DNA of 49,211 bases, from the IMG/VR virus record IMGVR_UViG_3300041955_001195, positions 1 through 49,211 of that record, one strand, 5' to 3'. This DNA is from a virus. Positions within the stretch are counted from its first letter, which is position 1. Each line of letters opens with the position of its first letter. The position numbers and the translations under genes are program-made. The notes under the pieces are model-generated. The model ran no database searches. It had not been told where the DNA came from and worked only from the letters and a program-made list of their open reading frames with translations. This document shows positions 27,133 through 34,788 of the stretch, in pieces.

Positions 27133-27142
27133 ATTTTGTTTT

Positions 27143-27778
27143 ATGGCTGATTGTTTACCACCGACAGGCGCCACCACTAACGGAAATGGCGCAATTGCAC
27201 AATTTAATGACGGCCCGCAGATTGAACACAAAAGATTAATTCTTGCGTGTATAATTATTGGACTTTGGGTGGTATTAGGCATACTTGGCGTGATGTTCAA
27301 AACTCATTTTTATGATTTATCCGTTTATTTTCTCACGTTAACAGGGTTTGCTGGTTCGTATATTATTAGTGAAACCAAACGACCAGCCGTTTCCACTACC
27401 ATATTTAAAAAAGGCACCAATTCAACACGCGAAGTTACTATTTACATTGTCGTTCTTTTATGGTTAGCCTTGGGTGTTTTGTGCATTGTTAAAGCATTGG
27501 ATTTATTAGAAGCGTCCGCATATTTCGGCGTATTATCTCCATACGTAATGACCTATCTTATTGGGGCGGCGTACAAACCAGATTTACCAATGTCAACCCG
27601 TCAAATGATGTATAACAATAATATACCTAATTATACCAATTCAGGCGGATTCTGGGGAACCTATCACCAGCCAGTAACAGGTACGTCAAATAATACGACT
27701 GCAACAGGCGACGTGAATACTGCTGCTAATCAAACACAACCAGCAAAACCCGCTGTTTTATCTGGCGACGATACGTAA
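27143..27778 (+). CDS. Four-helix integral membrane protein in the head module
   Basis: 211 aa. Four hydrophobic segments are visible at about residues 32-52 (LILACIIIGLWVVLGILGVM), 57-76, 98-118 (VTIYIVVLLWLALGVLCIV) and 124-144, in two helical hairpins separated by a basic loop. The tail (about 150-211) is Asn/Thr/Gly-rich and ends ITH-free, in KPAVLSGDDT. No signal peptide cleavage is obvious. Two similar hairpins suggest internal duplication. It could anchor prohead assembly to the membrane, as T4 gp40 and the portal initiator do, or act as a holin; the sequence does not decide. It lies 10 bases after the preceding gene and precedes a host-type promoter. Confidence 0.7.
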   Translation: MADCLPPTGATTNGNGAIAQFNDGPQIEHKRLILACIIIGLWVVLGILGVMFKTHFYDLSVYFLTLTGFAGSYIISETKRPAVSTTIFKKGTNSTREVTIYIVVLLWLALGVLCIVKALDLLEASAYFGVLSPYVMTYLIGAAYKPDLPMSTRQMMYNNNIPNYTNSGGFWGTYHQPVTGTSNNTTATGDVNTAANQTQPAKPAVLSGDDT

Positions 27779-27794
27779 ATAGTTTTGCTAAAAT

Positions 27795-27825
27795 TTGACT
27801 TTTTGAAATTTTTTTCGTATATTTG
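27795..27825 (+). promoter_or_regulatory. Bacteroidetes-type promoter inside the head module
   Basis: TTG at 27795-27797, exact 20-base spacer, TATATTTG at 27818-27825. It precedes the gene at 27862 and would give host-polymerase transcription of the AAA+ gene region. Confidence 0.82.
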
Positions 27826-27861
27826 CTGTGAACTCATAATACTGAATTGATATGATGACAT

Positions 27862-28293
27862 ATGCTAAAAAAATTAGGCAAGCAGGTGAAATTGCCGCCA
27901 GACCCAAAATTTACCGCCAAATACGGCACTATAAATGCTCTCAACCCGCAGAGTATTTTTGTGTCCATTCATTCTTGGGCAACGCCTAAACACAATTTTA
28001 GATTTCATAAGAAACTACGAACTTTATCGCAAACAGTAAAACGTGAAATTGATGATTCCATCAATTATAATGTTTTTTATAACAAATATATTGTTGATTT
28101 TGATTTAAGAGAGTCTGGTTTACAAAAAGATAAACAAAGTTTTTTGGCTATTGAAGTTACATTATACCCTAAAAATGTCATAAAATTTCCAAATGATATT
28201 TATGATAGTAATGTGACGAGTTTAATAAAAAAAATTATCGGAAGTGTTAAAAGCAACCGCAATTTTACATTTACGTCCAAAAAAGTAAAATAA
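27862..28293 (+). CDS. Unknown protein paired with AAA+ ATPase
   Basis: 143 aa, ATG at 27862 (MLKKLGKQVKLPPDPKFTAK). Two ATGs just upstream are in another frame. The protein is basic at both ends and has a central mixed alpha/beta region (NPQSIFVSIHSWATPKHNF, then FLAIEVTLYPKN). No known domain. It follows a near-consensus host-type promoter and its TAA overlaps the ATG of the ATPase gene by one base, so the two proteins are translationally coupled and may work together. DNA or RNA binding is possible given the charge, but there is no motif. Confidence 0.7.
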   Translation: MLKKLGKQVKLPPDPKFTAKYGTINALNPQSIFVSIHSWATPKHNFRFHKKLRTLSQTVKREIDDSINYNVFYNKYIVDFDLRESGLQKDKQSFLAIEVTLYPKNVIKFPNDIYDSNVTSLIKKIIGSVKSNRNFTFTSKKVK

Positions 28294-29252
28294 TGCAAGA
28301 CGAACCCATAGAGCAAAAAGAAACGCAATTATCTTTGGCTGAACCAGTGAATGAAGTGCCAAAAATTATCGAAGATGGCTTTGATAATAATGAAGATGTT
28401 AGCGCCGTCACGTCTTGGTACACTTTAAACGGACAAGATTATTTTTTGGCTTATACAACAATGCCGCATATTCCCAGTGGGCTGTATTCCATAACGTATA
28501 GTGAAGAATTCGGAATGGGCGTGAGCGCTATCGAATATGATGTGGATGACATTTACTTGCTCCCAGGAACACCATATACCCAAATTACTAATGATATGGC
28601 TGCTTTCTGGAATAATCTGGATAAATTCAGACAATATAAATTAAAACCGCATCGCGGTATTTTACTTTATGGAGAAACAGGCTGCGGCAAAACATCACTG
28701 ATTTATAAATTAATTGAAGATATCAAAGTATTTGACGGCATCGTAATTCAGTTAACCGATCCTCTGATGTGGATGCGCATTATTCCTATCGTACGCAGGC
28801 TTGAAGCCGACCGTCCTATTATTTGCTTCATTGAAGATTTGGATAAAGTACTGGCAAAATACGGCGAAGAATTATTTTTAACTTTTCTGGATGGTGTAAA
28901 TTCCGTAAGTAATATCGTGTACGTGGCAACCACCAATAATATTGCGCTAATTCCTGACAGGATAAAAAATAGACCTTCCAGATTTGACAAAAAATATGAA
29001 ATAACCAAACCTAACCCAGCCGCCAGACGCGAATATTTACGCCGTAAATTAACCAAGGCTCAAATTAAAAAATATAAGCTGGAACAAATGGTTGAAGATA
29101 CAAAAGACTTTACTATGGCGCATCTTCGAGAGTTTGTAGTGTCGGCATTTATTTTCAACAACGATTATCAGGAAGTTTTGGACAATCTTCGTTCAACGCA
29201 AATCGGCGTTTCTAAATTTTCGGGTTTTCAAACTACCAAGGCGGGTGATTAA
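28293..29252 (+). CDS. AAA+ ATPase (BCS1-like)
   Basis: 319 aa. Residues about 117-260 form an AAA+ core: Walker A GETGCGKTS (127-135), Walker B IICFIEDLDK, sensor 1 IVYVATTNN, arginine finger region RIKNRPSRFDKKYEI, and a helical lid (AAR-REYLRRKLTKAQIK). The N-terminal about 110 residues (acidic start, then FLAYTTMPHIPSGLYSI) are specific to this protein. The core resembles BCS1-type AAA ATPases, which remodel or translocate folded proteins. It lies between a membrane protein and the prohead protease, so it may assist head assembly or act earlier on host proteins; the host-type promoter at 27795 favours early or continuous expression. Confidence 0.82.
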   Translation: MQDEPIEQKETQLSLAEPVNEVPKIIEDGFDNNEDVSAVTSWYTLNGQDYFLAYTTMPHIPSGLYSITYSEEFGMGVSAIEYDVDDIYLLPGTPYTQITNDMAAFWNNLDKFRQYKLKPHRGILLYGETGCGKTSLIYKLIEDIKVFDGIVIQLTDPLMWMRIIPIVRRLEADRPIICFIEDLDKVLAKYGEELFLTFLDGVNSVSNIVYVATTNNIALIPDRIKNRPSRFDKKYEITKPNPAARREYLRRKLTKAQIKKYKLEQMVEDTKDFTMAHLREFVVSAFIFNNDYQEVLDNLRSTQIGVSKFSGFQTTKAGD

Positions 29253-29265
29253 TTTTCGTGCGTTG

Positions 29266-29292
29266 GCAACTATTTATAGAAAAAATAGTTGC
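29266..29292 (+). promoter_or_regulatory. Hairpin immediately before the protease start codon
   Basis: Perfect 10-bp inverted repeat GCAACTATTT (29266-29275) and AAATAGTTGC (29283-29292) with a 7-base loop, ending one base before the ATG at 29294. It overlaps a candidate late promoter core. It could form in DNA or mRNA and limit translation; function not known. Confidence 0.45.
29271..29278 (+). promoter_or_regulatory. Candidate phage late promoter element (TATTTATA) before protease
   Basis: Context GGCAACTATTTATAGAAAAA. AACTATTTATAGA is shared exactly with the site before the scaffold gene (33088-33100). It lies only 15 bases before the start codon, which would give a very short leader. Confidence 0.45.
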
Positions 29293-29293
29293 T

Positions 29294-30052
29294 ATGGAAT
29301 TTACCACCAACATTGAACACTTGAAAATTCTTACGGAAAATCAAGTCGGATTCGGCATTCTCGTAGAAAACGACGCTGGCAGCATTTCTCCGAATTTTGA
29401 ACTCAACGCAAACATTTTGCGCGAAATGAAAGAAGGTCTGGTGGATTATAGCCAGCCGATTATTGTTTACGCCACTCTTCAAAAATACGACGTGGAAAAT
29501 CGCAATGGTCGTGTCTATCCCGAAGATATTTTGCGCCGTGAAGTTACCAAATATCAGAAAGTTATTGATATGAATGCATCGTATCACGAACTTGACCATC
29601 CAGAAAGTTCGGTTGTTTCTCTAACCAAAGGCTCTCCGCACAGAGTGCTTGAAATGTTCTGGAAAGACAACGTATTAATCGGTAAACTTGAAATTCTTGT
29701 TTCCCGTGGTTACAGGGAACACGGCGGGTTATATTGCGGCGGTGATATGGTTGCGCATTATTTCAGTTACGGTATGACGCTGGGTATTTCTTCCCGTGGC
29801 GTTGGCACATTAAAAAAACAGAACAACCAAAAAATCGTACAGCCAGATTTCGAATTGATTTGTTTTGACGTAGTTTCTTCTCCATCAACACCTGGCTCAT
29901 ACATTTACAATAAACTGGAAGATTTTGCTAAATATGACGAAAAGCTTGTCAGGTCTATTCAGCAACAAGAACCGCAAAAAAGTTCACGTGAAATTCGTCA
30001 GGAAGATATGATGAACCGATTGACGTATTTTTTAAGCGGCAATAAAAAATAA
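29294..30052 (+). CDS. gp21: Prohead core protease (T4 gp21-like, S80 family)
   Basis: 252 aa from ATG at 29294 (MEFTTNIEHLKILTE); a GTG 36 bases upstream is less likely because it lies in the hairpin and candidate promoter. Family signatures in order: VENRNGRVYPEDILRREV (about 70-87), catalytic-region SYHELDHPE (His and the conserved D-H-P), IGKLEILVSR, GMTLGISSRGVGT (the conserved G-x-S-S-R-G with catalytic Ser), and ICFDVVSSPSTPG. This protease matures the prohead by cutting scaffold, capsid protein and core proteins, usually at (L/I)-x-E. Its own N-terminus contains LTE, a possible self-cleavage site. T4 gp21 is 212 aa. Confidence 0.93.
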   Translation: MEFTTNIEHLKILTENQVGFGILVENDAGSISPNFELNANILREMKEGLVDYSQPIIVYATLQKYDVENRNGRVYPEDILRREVTKYQKVIDMNASYHELDHPESSVVSLTKGSPHRVLEMFWKDNVLIGKLEILVSRGYREHGGLYCGGDMVAHYFSYGMTLGISSRGVGTLKKQNNQKIVQPDFELICFDVVSSPSTPGSYIYNKLEDFAKYDEKLVRSIQQQEPQKSSREIRQEDMMNRLTYFLSGNKK

Positions 30053-30062
30053 TATTCGTGTA

Positions 30063-30500
30063 ATGATAAAAGAAACTCCGCAAAATATTGTAGAAGAATT
30101 AAGTCGTATGCACGTGCTTAATGAAAGTATGGATATGAGCGCGCCTGTGATGATGCGTGAAGATAAGGCTACGAATAGAATGGATTCTGTAACCAAAAAA
30201 AATATTAATCGTGAATTGCACGAATTGATGAAACCAACATATTTTACAGAAATACCGTTAGACGGGATATTTGCAATATTAGAAAAGAACGGCGTTATTC
30301 CGCTACAAGAAGATGGTACTAAATGGAGTGGTATGCTTTTAGGCGACGACAGCCACACTTACATTGAACTTGGTATGAAAAGCAGTGAACAAGACGTTCA
30401 CGGTCTGCCAACATACACGCCAATTGTTAATACGTCGTTGGCTTTATCTTGGCATAAAATGAATAGCGGTAAATCAGAAGTACTTGCTTATCTTGGATAA
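30063..30500 (+). CDS. Unknown protein, possible head-packaged protein with N-terminal targeting motif
   Basis: 145 aa, start MIKETPQNIVEELSRMHVLN. The first about 22 residues resemble the N-termini of the next two proteins and contain LNE, a fit to the T4-type prohead protease site. The rest (residues about 50-145) is a compact mixed domain (TYFTEIPLDGIFAILEKNGV; SWHKMNSGKSEVLAYLG) without recognised family. It lies 10 bases after the protease gene. By analogy with T4 internal proteins, the N-terminal helix may direct it into the prohead. That role is inferred from motif recurrence and position. Confidence 0.65.
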   Translation: MIKETPQNIVEELSRMHVLNESMDMSAPVMMREDKATNRMDSVTKKNINRELHELMKPTYFTEIPLDGIFAILEKNGVIPLQEDGTKWSGMLLGDDSHTYIELGMKSSEQDVHGLPTYTPIVNTSLALSWHKMNSGKSEVLAYLG

Positions 30501-30521
30501 TAAATTTAAACTATTATTATA

Positions 30522-31082
30522 ATGAACAGAACCCTAACAGAAAATGTTGACAGACTGAAAGACCTGATGCAAATTAATGAAAGCATTGGCAGTTTTGCTA
30601 ATAATGCGATGAGTCTGGCTAAAAAGTTGCTCGATATTAAAAACCCAGAAGAAAAAAAAACAGAGGTACTCCATTATATCGAAAGTGGGAAAAACCCACA
30701 TATGTTAAGAGCATATCGTATGTATAAAGCCGAAAGTCCAATTAAAGGCGAAATGTATATTCAATTTTATGTGGAGCACCCTAATGGATTTACGCCTAAA
30801 TGGGATGGAACTAAATTCGTTCCGATGGGCACGCCACAGCCAATGGGCGAAGGTATAAATGAAGAGGATATCAGGACAACTTTCGGAAAGAATTGGGATG
30901 AGATTTTAAAACAATCTTCCAGCGCCAGGGAAAAAGCGGTTGCCATTGTTGAACAAGCAGAAAGCCAAACGCCCGCAAAAGACCCTGAAATGAAACTGGC
31001 TTTTTTGAAAGGCTACTTAACATCCGTAATAGCTGAATTGATTTACAAGTCAGAAAAATATGGGCAAAAAACTATTAAGTGA
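30522..31082 (+). CDS. Unknown protein, possible head-packaged protein with N-terminal targeting motif
   Basis: 186 aa. Residues 4-22 (TLTENVDRLKDLMQINES) match the motif of the following protein and include INE, a possible protease cut. The body has a small domain around KGEMYIQFYVEHPNGFTPKW and a helical C-terminus. No family recognised. The end of the gene overlaps the next start by 23 bases (31060-31082), suggesting coupled translation. The same strand and tight spacing place it in the head operon between protease and scaffold, where T4-like phages carry proteins injected with the DNA. Confidence 0.65.
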   Translation: MNRTLTENVDRLKDLMQINESIGSFANNAMSLAKKLLDIKNPEEKKTEVLHYIESGKNPHMLRAYRMYKAESPIKGEMYIQFYVEHPNGFTPKWDGTKFVPMGTPQPMGEGINEEDIRTTFGKNWDEILKQSSSAREKAVAIVEQAESQTPAKDPEMKLAFLKGYLTSVIAELIYKSEKYGQKTIK

Positions 31083-32904
31083 AGAAGTTAAAAGGCTTCG
31101 TGTATTGATGGAGTTGAATAATCTTGTAAATCAAGTATTATCAGAAGAGTATTTACACGAAATCACATCCAAAGACGCCAAAGCGCAATATTATCAAAAT
31201 ATTAACCCTGATTTATACGTTAAGATTGTAAATTTAGACCCAACCTATAATCCTGCTAATGACCGATTTGGCGGATACGATAAATGGCTATTAAAACCAG
31301 ATAACGTAAAAATCATACAAAAAACAAGAGAAGAAGATTTTTATAAAATCAAAGAAGATTTGGCGATATATGACCGACTCAAACGCAGCAATAAATTATC
31401 TCCCGAATATAAAGATATCAGTAAGATTAATTTAAAGCAATTAACTGATTTCATTTTTAATAATTATACCAGTCAAAGCGATTTTGACATTAATAGCATC
31501 ACAAGTCAGAAGCAAGAAGTCAAAAATATTAAAAAAGACGCCGAAAAATACACCGTTGGCGATTTTACAATTATCAACCCAAAAACCGAAGAAAGCGCTT
31601 GCTTTTATGGTAAGGGAACCAGATGGTGCACAGCCGCCGAATATGACAACAGGTTTGACACTTATAACAGCGACGGTAAATTATGGATTCTGATTGATAA
31701 AAACGACCCAACCGAAAAATTACAGTTTCATTTTGAAAGCGAACAATTTATGGACGCTAAAGATTATCCAATTAATATTGGTGAATTTTTTGACGAACAC
31801 AATGATGTTTATAATTTCTTCTTAAAGTTATATCCTAACATTAATTTTATGGTGGCAAAAAATATCGCGGAAAATGGTAACGAAGAAAATTTTTCGAATT
31901 ATTATTCCAATGATTTTGACAACGATCAAAAGGAAGAAATAATAACCACATTATTAAGTCGAGTGGGCGGTGGCGAGAGTGATTATGACTACGACACAAC
32001 AACTGCTGTGGATATGTTAGAGCAAATAAAATATGATTTTAAGTCTTACAAAAATGGCGGAAGTTATATGACGTCTAATGAATCACATTATCGCAACGCG
32101 TTGGAAGGCACGTTGAGATACGACTCCGAAAATAGCAAATATAACAATGATAGCTATTATTCTGTTTATTTAATTAGCATTTTTGGCGGGCTAACTGATG
32201 ACGATATGCAAATACTTTATGATGAATTGCACGCAGAAAATTTTAATATGATGATGGAAATTATAAAGTCATTTAATAATGGAAATCAGGTTTTGAACAA
32301 ATTTATTGACTACAATGACTTAAATGACGAATTTAAAATGGGCAATGAAATGCTGAAAGTTGTCATTCAATTACAAAACTCTTTTTCCGACTATCCTGTG
32401 TTAGAAAACAAATTAGTTAAAATTACCATTAACGACACGGATTACCAAAATCAAACATTTAATATTGACTTGGAGAATAAAAATAAGAACGGAAAAATAG
32501 TTAAAAAATTAAGCGGAAATATTGATTATAGAAACATATATAACTATTTGAATAATTACAGTTTATTCGAAAGTTTGCATAGAAGTAAATTGATAACCGA
32601 AGTAAAACGTTTGCGTAATTTAATGGAGCTTAACACTACCGAAGTGAAGGTACATTTCAGAGCTGGCGTGCCATTTAACAATATGTCAACAGGCGAGCAA
32701 AATGTTTTTGTTGGTAATGAAAGCGGCAAAATTTTATCTATGCCTAATACCCCAGAAGGTCAATTGCGCGTGTCATTGGATGATGGTCGTATGATAACAA
32801 CTACTGACGATGCTATAGATGAATTAAACAATGGATTAGATGACCCATCAAAAGAAGAATTTGTAAATAATAACGGCGGCGGCAGCGGAACATTTGTTTT
32901 TTAA
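31060..32904 (+). CDS. Two-part protein with GTRWCTAA-type domain and duplicated targeting motif
   Basis: 614 aa. The N-terminal motif KLLSEEVKRLRVLMELN (residues 4-20) contains the L-x-E site LME. Residues about 165-250 carry CFYGKGTRWCTAAEYDNRF and GKLWILIDKNDPTEKLQFHF, a Trp-Cys module I have seen in other large T4-like phage proteins but for which I know no established function. The middle is acidic and helical. At residues 510-525 the motif returns as KLITEVKRLRNLMELN, followed by a separate about 90-residue domain (VKVHFRAGVPFNNMSTGEQN) and a Gly/Asn-rich tail. The layout looks like two cargo genes fused in frame. If the protease cuts at both LME sites, two mature products would result. 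Confidence 0.75.
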   Translation: MGKKLLSEEVKRLRVLMELNNLVNQVLSEEYLHEITSKDAKAQYYQNINPDLYVKIVNLDPTYNPANDRFGGYDKWLLKPDNVKIIQKTREEDFYKIKEDLAIYDRLKRSNKLSPEYKDISKINLKQLTDFIFNNYTSQSDFDINSITSQKQEVKNIKKDAEKYTVGDFTIINPKTEESACFYGKGTRWCTAAEYDNRFDTYNSDGKLWILIDKNDPTEKLQFHFESEQFMDAKDYPINIGEFFDEHNDVYNFFLKLYPNINFMVAKNIAENGNEENFSNYYSNDFDNDQKEEIITTLLSRVGGGESDYDYDTTTAVDMLEQIKYDFKSYKNGGSYMTSNESHYRNALEGTLRYDSENSKYNNDSYYSVYLISIFGGLTDDDMQILYDELHAENFNMMMEIIKSFNNGNQVLNKFIDYNDLNDEFKMGNEMLKVVIQLQNSFSDYPVLENKLVKITINDTDYQNQTFNIDLENKNKNGKIVKKLSGNIDYRNIYNYLNNYSLFESLHRSKLITEVKRLRNLMELNTTEVKVHFRAGVPFNNMSTGEQNVFVGNESGKILSMPNTPEGQLRVSLDDGRMITTTDDAIDELNNGLDDPSKEEFVNNNGGGSGTFVF

Positions 32905-33009
32905 TGTTATGTTGCTTATTTAGCGCAATAAATCATTACTATAAACAATCACAAATAGTGAAAGTCATTGAATGATTAACTGTTAACCATCAAATTTTTT
33001 TATACTCTG

Positions 33010-33052
33010 AAACCCTTGGTAATCGTGCGTTTCCAAGGGTTCTTTATTTTTA
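33010..33052 (+). terminator. Intrinsic terminator
   Basis: Perfect 9-bp stem AACCCTTGG (33011-33019) and CCAAGGGTT (33033-33041), 13-base loop, followed by CTTTATTTTT. It ends the operon of protease and cargo genes before the scaffold gene. The rest of the 262-base space (32905-33166) holds a candidate late promoter and an AT-rich leader. Confidence 0.8.
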
Positions 33053-33089
33053 GAATCATTGTAAATATGTCTTTTCCCTAAAATCCAAC

Positions 33090-33097
33090 TATTTATA
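33090..33097 (+). promoter_or_regulatory. Candidate phage late promoter element (TATTTATA) before scaffold
   Basis: Context ATCCAACTATTTATAGACAA followed by AATACGC, 69 bases before the scaffold ATG and directly after a terminator, so a new transcript must start in this gap. This is the strongest contextual support for the motif. Confidence 0.55.
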
Positions 33098-33166
33098 GAC
33101 AAAATACGCTATGATATATCCGCAGTTTTAACGGCGGAAATAAGAATTTTAAAAAGACATACATAA

Positions 33167-34765
33167 ATGCCAAACGAAGCAAAAAAGACACAAAAAACAT
33201 TTCTCGAAGAAACATATGCAGAAATGGAATCGATTAACGAAGCGTTGAAAAATCACGCTGCAACTATTCTAAATGCCGATTTAAAGACTGAATTGCAGAG
33301 CGCTGTCGCACAAGCTCTCAATGAAGCCGATGACAAAGATAAAGATGATGAAAACGGCATAGACAAAAATCCCGAAGCAAGTAATGCCGAAGGTGGTGAT
33401 AAAATTACTGGCTCCGAAGAGCCGACCGTTCCAAGCAGTGATACTGACGACGTATCTGGTGAACCTAAAGATGACGTGCCTGAATTACCGACAGGCGATG
33501 CAAGTGCAATGGGCGCTGATGCAGAACCCCCAGTAGATGATGTAACCGCAGAACCTGAAATAGGCGCAGAGCCTGAAACAGATGACGTGGTAGATTTAAC
33601 TGGTGCATCCGACGACGAAGTTTTACAAGTATTCAAGAAAATGGGCCCAGAGGACGAAATCGAAGTGGTACAGACACCTGATGGCAACATCGAACTCAAA
33701 GTTGGTGGCGAAGAATATTACATCAAACAAAATGCGGGAGCACCGTCAGACGACCTACCCTCAACCGATGATGTAACAAAAGAACCGCCAGCATCAGAAG
33801 AAGAGCTTGTTGCAGAAGGTACCTATCAAGAAGAAGCAAACAGGGTTAAAGAAATGGGTAAAGACAAAGGTAACGTAGACGACAGTAGACGTAACGATGT
33901 TAAAACCCCAACAACGAAACCTGTTGCAACCGTTGGCGAATCCAGCACCATCACAGACAATGAGAAAGAAAACTCCGACAAAAGAACGGATGTTGCCAAT
34001 CCCAAAGAAATTGGTGTTGCCGAGGTAGGCAAAGGCGGCGAAACTGTTGACAAACACGTTACCGCTAATATGGAACACGGAAAATCTGACAAGAGAACTG
34101 ATGTTCCAAAGCCTGACGAAATTGGCGTCGCCGTCGTGAAAGCTGTACCAGGTAATATGTCGATGGAAGCATCGAATAAACCTAACTATGATCGTGGAAC
34201 TAAATCAACCCCAGAAATTCCTGTGGCTAAAGTTACTTCCAAAACCACTGTCGGTATCGCCGAAAGTGCTGCCCAGTTAAAAACAAAGCTGGACGAAAAC
34301 CACGACAAGTTGGTTTATACTCGTCAAAAGTACGCTGAATCAATCGCTGAAAACGCAAAGTTAAGGCAGCAAATCCAGCAGTTGAACGAAAGTGTGAACA
34401 CTTTTAAAACAGAAGAAGAAGGCTACAAAACAGCTATTACTACTCTGAAAGAACAATTCAACGAAGTTGCTGTATTTACTTCCAATTTAACTCACGCCGT
34501 AAAGCTTATGACTGAACACGCTACGACAAAGGAAGAAAAAAACCAGATTCTGACGCGTCTGGACGCCGCCAAAACTTTGACGGAATCCAAACAAATCTAT
34601 GAATCGTTAGCTGCATCATTTGGTAAACCGACCAAGAAAGCTGTTCAAATTGATGAACAAGTTAACAAAACGGTAACCAGTGGCGCATCTGCAATCAACG
34701 AATCTACCGCATACCAAAACCCAGAACTGGCGCGTATGCTGGATTTGATGAAAAAAATAAAATAA
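33167..34765 (+). CDS. gp22: Prohead scaffold / core protein (T4 gp22-like)
   Basis: 532 aa. Residues about 45-220 are strongly acidic and low in complexity (Asp, Glu, Pro, Thr), with a small domain DEIEVVQTPDGNIELKVGG. Residues about 260-330 contain two copies of a SDKRTDV-x-x-P-x-EIGVA repeat. Residues about 365-500 form a long coiled coil. The C-terminus ELARMLDLMKKIK is of the kind seen at the end of gp22-type scaffolds. INE and LNE sites suit the gp21-like protease. It sits just before the capsid gene, as gene 22 does in T4. It would fill the prohead and be degraded on maturation. Confidence 0.85.
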   Translation: MPNEAKKTQKTFLEETYAEMESINEALKNHAATILNADLKTELQSAVAQALNEADDKDKDDENGIDKNPEASNAEGGDKITGSEEPTVPSSDTDDVSGEPKDDVPELPTGDASAMGADAEPPVDDVTAEPEIGAEPETDDVVDLTGASDDEVLQVFKKMGPEDEIEVVQTPDGNIELKVGGEEYYIKQNAGAPSDDLPSTDDVTKEPPASEEELVAEGTYQEEANRVKEMGKDKGNVDDSRRNDVKTPTTKPVATVGESSTITDNEKENSDKRTDVANPKEIGVAEVGKGGETVDKHVTANMEHGKSDKRTDVPKPDEIGVAVVKAVPGNMSMEASNKPNYDRGTKSTPEIPVAKVTSKTTVGIAESAAQLKTKLDENHDKLVYTRQKYAESIAENAKLRQQIQQLNESVNTFKTEEEGYKTAITTLKEQFNEVAVFTSNLTHAVKLMTEHATTKEEKNQILTRLDAAKTLTESKQIYESLAASFGKPTKKAVQIDEQVNKTVTSGASAINESTAYQNPELARMLDLMKKIK

Positions 34766-34788
34766 TAAACAAGCTAAAAACTTAAAAA

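Noticed and set aside
29258-29293. GTG at 29258 as protease start
   Set aside because: It would place the hairpin and candidate promoter inside the coding region; the ATG at 29294 gives a normal start.
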